Source: Candidatus Omnitrophota bacterium (GTDB taxonomy: Bacteria > Omnitrophota > Gorgyraeia > Aquiviventales > Aquiviventaceae). From it: a DNA stretch of 11,037 bases. Under the pieces are notes generated by a model. It saw only the letters and a program-made list of their open reading frames with translations, did not search any database and had not been told where the DNA came from. A program made the translations under genes and the position numbers. The DNA lies in assembly GCA_023247155.1 (NCBI GenBank), contig JAHFGZ010000031.1, positions 1-11,037 on the forward strand, written 5' to 3'. Below are positions 1-4,979 of this stretch, in pieces (position 1 is the stretch's first letter; each line of letters begins with the position of its first letter).

Positions 1-878
1 CGCGGCGGCGCGAAAACGTCAAGTTCCTCCCCGGCGTCCGCCTCCCCAGGCGCCTGGGGCTGACCGGGGACCTGGCGCAGGCGGTCGGGCCCGCAGCCGT
101 CATCATCCTGGCGATTCCCTCGCAGCACCTCCGGAGCGTCGTGCGGCGCCTCCCGGGGCTTGCGCGGCGTGACGCCCTGGTCGTGAGCGCGGCCAAGGGG
201 CTGGAGCAGGGCAGCCTGCAGCGGATGTCGGAGGTCGTGCGGGACGAGTGCGGTGCCGTGCCCCTCGCCGTCCTCTCCGGGCCGAACATCGCCTCGGAGA
301 TCGCCGCAGGGCACCCTGCCAGCTCAGTGGTCGCCTCGGCCGACCGCGCGCTGGCCTCTCGCATCCAAGCGCTCCTCATGAGCGATCGGCTGCGCATCTA
401 CACCTCCCTGGACCCGGTCGGCGTGGAGCTCGGCGGGGCGCTGAAGAACCCGATCGCGATCGCCGCCGGCATCGGAGACGGCCTCGGGTTCGGGTCGAAC
501 GCCAAGGCCGCCCTGATCACGCGCGGCGTCGTGGAGATGGCCCGGCTGGGTGTGGCCCTCGGCGCCACGGGGCAGACGTTCTGGGGGCTCAGCGGCCTCG
601 GGGACCTCGTCACGACCTGCCTTGCCGGGCGCAACCACCGGCTCGGGGAGCTGCTGGGCCGGGGACGATCGCTCCGGCACGTCCTCGCCTCCACCCCCAT
701 GGTGTTCGAGGGGGTCGAGACCGCTAAGGCCGCCGTCACGCTGGGCCGCCGCCATGGCGTCGAGCTGCCCATCATCGAGCAGGTGAACGCGATCCTGTTC
801 CGTCGCCGGTCCCCCCGGCAGGCGCTCCAGGCGCTGATGCGGCGCAGCGGCAAGGCCGAGTCCGCCGGCCCGCGTTGA
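1..878 (+). CDS. gpsA: NAD(P)-dependent glycerol-3-phosphate dehydrogenase, 5'-truncated by window edge
   Basis: Cytosolic enzyme that reduces dihydroxyacetone phosphate to sn-glycerol-3-phosphate for phospholipid synthesis. The frame is open from the left edge (first whole codon at 3) and gives 291 residues before TGA at 876-878. The family is about 330 residues, so roughly the first 40, including the N-terminal GxGxxG nucleotide loop, lie outside the window. Visible family motifs in order: LPGVRLP and the end of the Rossmann fold (AIPSQ), the SAAKGLE catalytic-lysine motif, SGPNIASEIAAG, the second catalytic lysine in GGALKNP, the substrate-binding NAKAALITRG, GLGDLVTTC, GRNHRLG and FEGVETAKA near the C-terminus. 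The GTG at 141 is an internal codon, because the conserved sequence continues upstream of it. Its stop codon overlaps the -35 box of a promoter that serves the following tRNA region. Identification is secure. Confidence 0.96.
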   Translation, partial: RRRENVKFLPGVRLPRRLGLTGDLAQAVGPAAVIILAIPSQHLRSVVRRLPGLARRDALVVSAAKGLEQGSLQRMSEVVRDECGAVPLAVLSGPNIASEIAAGHPASSVVASADRALASRIQALLMSDRLRIYTSLDPVGVELGGALKNPIAIAAGIGDGLGFGSNAKAALITRGVVEMARLGVALGATGQTFWGLSGLGDLVTTCLAGRNHRLGELLGRGRSLRHVLASTPMVFEGVETAKAAVTLGRRHGVELPIIEQVNAILFRRRSPRQALQALMRRSGKAESAGPR

Positions 879-904
879 CCCCCCAGGCGTCCTCCTGCTA
901 GAAT
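875..904 (+). promoter_or_regulatory. sigma70-like promoter for the tRNA region
   Basis: TTGACC (875-880) is separated by 18 bases from TAGAAT (899-904). This is a good match to bacterial -35/-10 boxes and stands out in a very GC-rich background. The -35 box contains the gpsA stop codon. Transcription would start near 911, just ahead of the outer tRNA-Pro copy at 919. It may also feed the whole hom-nadC operon, since no terminator is seen between here and hom. This is inferred from sequence match and position only. Confidence 0.6.
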
Positions 905-999
905 AAAGGCTTTCCAGCCGGGGCGTGGCGTAGCTTGGTAGTCCCTCGACTCGGCGGCCGCCGGTAAGGTCGAGCATTGAAAAATTGAAAATTGGATAC

Positions 1000-1111
1000 T
1001 CCGCCACCCAGCCCCGCCGGGGCGTAGCGTAGTTTGGTAGCGCGCCTGAATGGGGTTCAGGAGGTCGGGAGTTCAAATCTCCCCGCCCCGAGTCATGGGC
1101 TGGGTGGCGGA
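1000..1111. repeat. 15-bp perfect inverted repeat flanking the intact tRNA-Pro
   Basis: TCCGCCACCCAGCCC (1000-1014) and its exact reverse complement (1097-1111) bracket the tRNA, with only 3 and 5 bases between the arms and the tRNA ends. A transcript would present the tRNA on top of a 15-bp stem continuous with its acceptor stem. This could act as a processing signal or mark the edge of a mobile unit. The pairing is read directly from the sequence; the role is inference. Confidence 0.8.
1018..1091 (+). tRNA. tRNA-Pro (anticodon GGG)
   Basis: A 74-base cloverleaf can be drawn by hand. The acceptor 1018-1024 pairs fully with 1084-1090, with discriminator A1091. T8 is at 1025. The D-stem is GCGT/GCGC with loop containing GG. 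The anticodon stem 1045-1049 pairs perfectly with 1057-1061; the loop is ATGGGGT, with anticodon GGG at 1052-1054 and G37. The T-stem 1067-1071 pairs with 1079-1083 around TTCAAAT. The C1-G72 pair, A73 and G35-G36 are the proline identity set, and the whole resembles bacterial tRNA-Pro(GGG). CCA is not encoded (GTC follows), so a CCA-adding enzyme would be needed. It reads proline codons CCC and CCU. It lies within an insert that splits a second tRNA-Pro copy. Confidence 0.93.
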
Positions 1112-1178
1112 ACTATGGCGGCCGCCTCGCTCGGGATAAACGCGCCTGCGACCGAGCCATTGAATTGGGTCGGGAGTT

Positions 1179-1244
1179 TCCCTCGACTCGCCCCGTGAAA
1201 CGGGGCTCGCTCGGGATGGTGAGCGAGCGAAGCGAGTCGAACCA
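1179..1244 (+). repeat. 66-base palindromic insert in the T-loop of the outer tRNA copy
   Basis: Removing exactly these 66 bases restores a perfect T-arm (GGGAG-TTCAAAT-CTCCC). The insert has three parts. TCCCTCGACTCG (1179-1190) leads into a CCCCG-TGAAA-CGGGG hairpin (1191-1205). CTCGCTCGGGAT follows (1206-1217). Then 1218-1244 carries, on the minus strand, what looks like the uninterrupted form of the same element, with a short CTTCG centre. REP-like palindromes of this general look (TCGACTCG...CGCTCG) occur as dispersed repeats in many bacterial genomes. No protein is encoded. Confidence 0.75.
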
Positions 1245-1273
1245 CAAATCTCCCCGCCCCGACCATTCACCAC

Positions 1274-2593
1274 ATGCAGCAGACCACCACCATCAACGTC
1301 GGGCTCCTCGGCGTCGGCACGGTCGGCGCCGGCGTGGCGCGCGCGCTCCTCGAGAAAGGGCGAATGCTCGAGCAGCGCATCGGCACCCGCGTCGTGCTCC
1401 GCCGGGCCTGCGACAAGGAGTTCCGCCACCGGCTCGGCCTCCGCCTGCCGCCGTCGGTGACCACCACCGACGCCTCCAAGGTCCTGCGCGACCCGGACAT
1501 CCAGGTCGTCGTGGAGCTCATCGGCGGCATCGAGCCAGCCCGGACGCTCATCCTGGAGGCGCTGCGCCGCGGCAAGCACGTGGTGACCGCGAACAAGGCG
1601 CTCCTGGCGCACGCGGGAGGGGAGCTGTTCGCGGCCGCGCGGCGGGCCAACGTGGACCTCTACTTTGAAGCGGCGGTGGGCGGCGGCATCCCCATCATCA
1701 AGGCGCTCCGGGAAGGGCTCATCGCCAACGAGCTGGACGCCATTCTCGGCATCGTCAACGGGACCTCGAACTACGTGCTCACCCGGATGCGCGAGAAGGG
1801 GTTGAGCTTCCACGAGGCGCTGCTGGAGGCCAAGCACCACGGCTACGCGGAGCGCAACCCCGCGCTCGACATCGGGGGAGGCGACGCGGCGCACAAGCTC
1901 GCGATCCTCACGCTGCTCGGCTTCGGGGTCCAGGTGCGCCTCTCCGACATCCACGTGGAGGGCATCAGCAGCATCTCCCAGGCGGACATCCAATACGCGG
2001 ACGAGCTGGGGTACTGCATCAAGCCGCTCGCCATCGCCAAGCAGGTGGACCACGAGCTGGAGCTCCGGGTCCATCCCACCCTGCTGGCCAAAACCCACCT
2101 CCTCGCCAACGTCAACGGGGTGTACAACGCCGTCTACGTGCACGGCGACATGGTCGGGGCGGAGCTGTTCTACGGCCGCGGGGCGGGACAGGGCCCCGCC
2201 GCGAGCTCCGTGGTGTCCGACATCGCCGATGTCGCCCGGAACATCCTCACCGGGATCAGCCCGCGCATGCCGCTCCTCCACCATCCGCACCGCGGCATCC
2301 GCCGGCTGCGGCGGATGGGCGCGGTGGAGACCCGCTACTACATGCGCTTCATGGCGACGGACAAACCCGGCGTGCTCGGCCGCATCGCCGGGGTGCTCGG
2401 CCGCCACCACATCTCGATCGCGAGCGTCCACCAGAAGGAGCGCCGGGCGGCGCGGATCGTGCCGGTCGTCATGATGACCCACGAGGCCAGGGAAGCCGAC
2501 ATGCGCCGCGCGCTCCAGGCCATCGACCGCCTGGGGTTCGTGAAGCACCCCACCGTCGCGATCCGGACCGAAGCCCCCCGGGCCGACAAATGA
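1274..2593 (+). CDS. hom: Homoserine dehydrogenase with C-terminal ACT domain
   Basis: Reduces aspartate-4-semialdehyde to homoserine with NAD(P)H, committing aspartate carbon to threonine and methionine; cytosolic. At 439 residues it has the usual length for the monofunctional ACT-bearing form. Residues 7-21 hold the Rossmann loop GVGTVG (13-18). VELIGG begins at 80, TANKA contains the conserved Lys108, and EAAVGGGIPII and IVNGTSNY follow. YAERNPALDIGGGDAAHK carries the catalytic Asp and Lys of the family. An ACT domain (about 350-430, with TDKPGVLGRIAGVLG) suggests feedback control by threonine or a related amino acid. ATG 1274 fits the family N-terminus. There is no Shine-Dalgarno sequence in front of it, and it begins 8 bases after the CCA of the interrupted tRNA. 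First gene of the amino acid cluster. Confidence 0.97.
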   Translation: MQQTTTINVGLLGVGTVGAGVARALLEKGRMLEQRIGTRVVLRRACDKEFRHRLGLRLPPSVTTTDASKVLRDPDIQVVVELIGGIEPARTLILEALRRGKHVVTANKALLAHAGGELFAAARRANVDLYFEAAVGGGIPIIKALREGLIANELDAILGIVNGTSNYVLTRMREKGLSFHEALLEAKHHGYAERNPALDIGGGDAAHKLAILTLLGFGVQVRLSDIHVEGISSISQADIQYADELGYCIKPLAIAKQVDHELELRVHPTLLAKTHLLANVNGVYNAVYVHGDMVGAELFYGRGAGQGPAASSVVSDIADVARNILTGISPRMPLLHHPHRGIRRLRRMGAVETRYYMRFMATDKPGVLGRIAGVLGRHHISIASVHQKERRAARIVPVVMMTHEAREADMRRALQAIDRLGFVKHPTVAIRTEAPRADK

Positions 2594-2596
2594 GGA

Positions 2597-2646
2597 GACC
2601 GGTTCCCTCTTTCCCATCGAAATCGGCAGGAAACAGGGAACCGGTC
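2597..2646. repeat. Long hairpin between hom and thrC
   Basis: GACCGGTTCCCT (2597-2608) is exactly complementary to 2635-2646. The stem continues past one C/C mismatch through TTTCC/GGAAA, giving 18-base arms around a 14-base loop. No U-run follows, so it is not a typical intrinsic terminator. GGGAACC recurs at 2636-2642 and 2658-2664. A second, shorter hairpin, TCCCG (2645-2649) with CGGGA (2657-2661), shares part of the 3' arm, so the two structures exclude each other. It may be a REP-like element, an mRNA-stability element or an attenuator between hom and thrC. Confidence 0.75.
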
Positions 2647-2672
2647 CCGGGACTATCGGGAACCGAACCCTG

Positions 2673-3827
2673 ATGTCAAAGAGCCGTCGGATCCCGCCAA
2701 TGGCGGGTCGGCCAAGTGGCGGGATCATCGAACGGTACCGCCCCTACCTGCCGGTGTCCCCGACGACCCCGATCATCACGCTGCTGGAAGGGAACACCCC
2801 GCTCATCGTCAGCCGCGCCCTGAGCCAGCGGGTGGGCCGCGGCGCCGAGGTCTATCTCAAGTACGAGGGGATGAATCCCACCGGCTCGTTCAAGGACCGG
2901 GGGATGACGGTGGCGATCTCGAAGGCGGTCGAGGCCAAGTCGGTCGCGGTCCTGTGCGCCTCGACCGGCAACACCTCCGCCTCGGCCAGCGCCTACGCGG
3001 CGCGGGCGGGTCTGCGCTCCATCGTCCTCATTCCGAGCGGCGCCGTGGCGCTGGGCAAGCTCTCGCAGGCGCTCATCCACGGGGCGCGCGTGGTGGCCGT
3101 GGACGCGAACTTCGATGCGTGCCTGGCGCTCGTGAAGTCGTTGGCCCGGCAGCATCCCGTCACGCTGGTCAACTCGATCAACCCGCACCGCATCGAGGGC
3201 CAGAAGACGTGCGCCTTCGAGATCTGCGACGCGCTCGGCCGGGCGCCGGACTACCAGTGCATGCCCGTGGGCAACGCGGGGAACATCACGGCGCAGTGGA
3301 AGGGGTACACGGAGTACCACGGGCGCGGGCGCATCGGGCATCGGCCCGTCATGCTGGGCTTTCAGGCGGAGGGCGCCGCCCCCCTGGTGAAGGGCCGCCT
3401 CGTCAAGCACCCGCGCACGATCGCCACGGCCATCCGGATCGGGAACCCGGCGAGCTGGCAGGGCGCCGTCGCCGCGGCCGAGGAATCGCGCGGCGCCATC
3501 CAGGCGGTGAGCGACCGGCAGATCCTGGACGCCTACCGCCTCCTGGCGCAGGAGGATGGGGTGTTCGTCGAGCCGGCATCGGCCGCATCGGTCGCCGGCC
3601 TCCTGCGCCTGGCGCAGGCGGGCTACTTCAAGAAGGCCCGGCCCGCCGGGCGCCGGCAGGGCCCGACCATCGTCTGCATCCTCACCGGACACGGGCTCAA
3701 GGATCCCGAGCGCGCCATCAAGAGCATCCGCCTGGCGAGGCCCCTGCCCCCGTCGCTCTCCGCCATCAGCAAGGCCACCGGCCTGAAGGAGGGCCTCAGT
3801 GGGGGTATAATAAGGCCACGCCCATGA
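2673..3827 (+). CDS. thrC: Threonine synthase
   Basis: PLP-dependent enzyme that converts O-phosphohomoserine to threonine; cytosolic, last step of the pathway. The 384 residues include IERYRPYLPV near 18-28, TLLEGNTPLI (36-45), and the PLP lysine K74 within PTGSFKDRG. STGNTSASASAYAARAG follows, then a GNAGN phosphate-binding loop and a C-terminal DGVFVEPASAASVAGL. This matches the short (about 350-residue) bacterial class. The N-terminus is uncertain: conserved sequence begins near residue 16, and codons for residues 6-18 fall in a palindrome (2690-2726). ATG 2700 is an alternative start, and neither start has a strong ribosome site. The stop TGA (3825-3827) overlaps the next ATG by 4 bp, so translation is probably coupled. 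Its substrate requires a homoserine kinase, for which only the following gene is a candidate here. Confidence 0.96.
   Translation: MSKSRRIPPMAGRPSGGIIERYRPYLPVSPTTPIITLLEGNTPLIVSRALSQRVGRGAEVYLKYEGMNPTGSFKDRGMTVAISKAVEAKSVAVLCASTGNTSASASAYAARAGLRSIVLIPSGAVALGKLSQALIHGARVVAVDANFDACLALVKSLARQHPVTLVNSINPHRIEGQKTCAFEICDALGRAPDYQCMPVGNAGNITAQWKGYTEYHGRGRIGHRPVMLGFQAEGAAPLVKGRLVKHPRTIATAIRIGNPASWQGAVAAAEESRGAIQAVSDRQILDAYRLLAQEDGVFVEPASAASVAGLLRLAQAGYFKKARPAGRRQGPTIVCILTGHGLKDPERAIKSIRLARPLPPSLSAISKATGLKEGLSGGIIRPRP
2690..2726. repeat. Palindrome within the thrC 5' end
   Basis: GATCCCGCCA (2690-2699) is the exact reverse complement of 2717-2726. TGGCGGG occurs twice (2701-2707 and 2717-2723), so the left arm can pair with either copy. 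The alternative start ATG 2700 sits directly after the left arm. The palindrome encodes residues before the conserved fold, which suggests an insertion tolerated at the protein's edge or a translational control structure. Confidence 0.7.
3806..3811 (+). promoter_or_regulatory. Possible internal -10 box before the apgM-like gene
   Basis: A perfect TATAAT lies in the last codons of thrC, 12 bases upstream of the next start codon, in DNA where such AT-rich hexamers are rare. No convincing -35 box is found 16-18 bases upstream and there is no extended TG, so promoter activity is doubtful. The adjoining TAAGG (3811-3815) could serve as a weak ribosome site for ATG 3824, at 8 bases spacing. Confidence 0.3.
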
Positions 3828-4975
3828 AATATGCGATCATCCGTTGCGAGGACTGCAGCCCCCCCGGCGACCACACCGCCGCGCTGCTGGAGGGAGCGAA
3901 GACCTCGCACCTGCACGAGCTCGCGCAGGCGGGCGCGGCCGGGCTGATCCGGCCGCAGACGCGCGCCGCCCGAGGGGCCCCGCTCGACCGGTTCCGTCTG
4001 CACCGCGCCCTCTTCGGGCTGGAGCGCCGCGACGCGGACGCGGCCGCCGGACGCTGCTATGCGGACGCCGCGGGCTTGACGCTCGCCCAGGACGAGACGG
4101 CCTGGTGTTGCGAGCTCGTCACGCAGCGGGACGGCCGGATCATCGACCCGACCGCGGGGAACATCCCGACCAAAGAGAGCGCCCCGCTGCTCCAGGCGCT
4201 GGCCGACGAGCTGGGTTCGGAGACGCGGCGGTGGAAGCCGGGGGCCGGGTCACACCACATCTTCCTCGCCCGCGAGCCGGCGCTCGCCGCGAATGCGCAA
4301 CACCCGATGGTGTCGCCTGAGCTGCTGGTCGGGCGGGCGTGGAAGCGGCACCTGCCGGCCGGCGGGGCGGGCGACGCGCTGCGCGCCCTCATCGAACGGG
4401 TCTCCGCCGTGCTGGACGCGCATCCCGTCAACCGGGTCCGGGTGGACCTCGGCGAGGACCCGGCGAACATGGTCTGGCTCTGGGGAGCGGGCGCATCCGC
4501 CCCGGCGCGAGCGTTCGCCGAGCGCACCGGCCTCTCCGGCACCATCGTCTCAACCAGCTTTTTGATGCGCGGGTTCGCGCGCAGCCTCGGCCTCGGGTGG
4601 CTGGACGGGCCCGCCTCATTCGAGGAGGCCCCGCTCCGGCGGCTCTGGAAGGCGGCCGCGCCCGCGCTCGAGCGCCAGGACTTGCTCTACGTGCACATCC
4701 GGGTGGAAAGCGGCGACCCGGTGGAGCGGCTGTGCGCGATGGAGCGCCTCGACCAGCTCTTGCTCAAGCCGTTGACGGACCTGCTGCCGCGCCTCGGGCC
4801 ATGGCGGCTGCTGGCGGCGGTCGACGACCGCAAGCGGGGCGCCGTGCCGTTCATCGCCATCGGCACCGGCCTGCCGCGGCAGCCGGTCGCGTCGCTCGCC
4901 GCGGAGCGCTTCGCCGAGAGCCCGCTGGCGTTCCCGGACGGCGCCGGCTCGTTCGCCTGGCTCACCCAGGCCTGA
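3824..4975 (+). CDS. Degenerate ApgM-type phosphoglycerate mutase homologue (homoserine kinase slot)
   Basis: A 383-residue protein of the archaeal-type cofactor-independent phosphoglycerate mutase family, in the branch often annotated as proposed homoserine kinase when found beside thr genes. Relationship is clear from MKYAII at the start, NIPTKESAPLL, and HPVNRVRV followed by ANMVWLWGAGASAP. GLSGTIVSTSFLMRGFARSLG and LLYVHIRVESGD...AMERLDQ also align. The alkaline-phosphatase-fold catalytic set looks lost. The N-terminal DG metal motif is replaced by RCEDC, the GSD nucleophile loop reads APLD with no serine, DEAGH is shortened to ESGD, and the late DHxTP...H block is reduced to DDRKRG. The role is therefore unknown: a divergent kinase, a non-catalytic partner of ThrC or LysC, or a relic. 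The frame is intact and translationally coupled to thrC, arguing that it is still used. The start at 3824 is supported by the ATGA overlap. Confidence 0.82.
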   Translation: MKYAIIRCEDCSPPGDHTAALLEGAKTSHLHELAQAGAAGLIRPQTRAARGAPLDRFRLHRALFGLERRDADAAAGRCYADAAGLTLAQDETAWCCELVTQRDGRIIDPTAGNIPTKESAPLLQALADELGSETRRWKPGAGSHHIFLAREPALAANAQHPMVSPELLVGRAWKRHLPAGGAGDALRALIERVSAVLDAHPVNRVRVDLGEDPANMVWLWGAGASAPARAFAERTGLSGTIVSTSFLMRGFARSLGLGWLDGPASFEEAPLRRLWKAAAPALERQDLLYVHIRVESGDPVERLCAMERLDQLLLKPLTDLLPRLGPWRLLAAVDDRKRGAVPFIAIGTGLPRQPVASLAAERFAESPLAFPDGAGSFAWLTQA

Positions 4976-4979
4976 GGCG

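Larger units (their letters stand above)
942..1140 (+). repeat. Palindrome-bounded insert in the D-arm, carrying a tRNA gene
   Basis: This 199-base block separates 919-941 from 1141-1148 of the outer tRNA copy. It opens with TCCCTCGACTCG (942-953) and nearly closes with CTCGCTCGGGAT (1126-1137), the same two ends found in the T-loop insert at 1179-1217. Inside are two further layers of inverted repeats, GGCGGCCGCC at 953-962 and 1117-1126, then a 15-bp pair at 1000-1014 and 1097-1111. The intact tRNA-Pro is at the centre. An AT-rich spacer (963-999) with repeated ATTGAAA breaks the symmetry on the left side. I recognise no transposase or other coding sequence in it. Confidence 0.65.
919..1265 (+). 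pseudogene. Interrupted tRNA-Pro copy with encoded CCA
   Basis: Four blocks match the intact tRNA-Pro at 1018-1091, in order. 919-941 covers the acceptor 5' strand and D-arm (21 of 23 identical). 1141-1148 is identical. 1168-1178 covers the T-stem 5' strand and is identical. 1245-1262 covers the T-loop, T-stem and acceptor 3' strand and is identical, followed by CCA at 1263-1265. Acceptor strands 919-925 and 1255-1261 would pair perfectly, as would T-stem strands 1172-1176 and 1250-1254. The D-arm is split by 942-1140 and the T-loop by 1179-1244, each without loss of tRNA bases. The 14-base anticodon region is replaced by an unrelated 19 bases (1149-1167), so there is no anticodon stem and a normal tRNA is not possible. 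The promoter at 875-904 is positioned for this copy, which suggests it is the original gene. Confidence 0.75.

Noticed and set aside
919..941. A second complete tRNA gene starting at 919
   Set aside because: After the D-arm the sequence enters a palindromic insert; no contiguous anticodon or T-arm follows.
942..1140. Self-splicing intron in the outer tRNA gene
   Set aside because: The insert is far shorter than group I or II introns, lacks their core motifs and contains a complete tRNA instead; the outer copy also lacks an anticodon.
879..1273. T-box or other riboswitch ahead of hom
   Set aside because: No T-box AGGGTGG-type motif, specifier loop or terminator/antiterminator is visible; the structure is explained by tRNA sequences and palindromes.
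2597..2646. Intrinsic terminator after hom
   Set aside because: The hairpin is strong, but no run of T follows on the + strand and the operon continues, so I call it a repeat/hairpin only.
1073..2728. A 551-codon minus-strand frame opposite hom
   Set aside because: It is a shadow of hom and of the repeat region; low-complexity His/Asp/Val/Arg composition and no motif.
2954..3823. N-terminal extension of the apgM-like gene in the same frame
   Set aside because: It overlaps the thrC coding frame. The family start MKYAII at 3824 with an ATGA overlap is far better.
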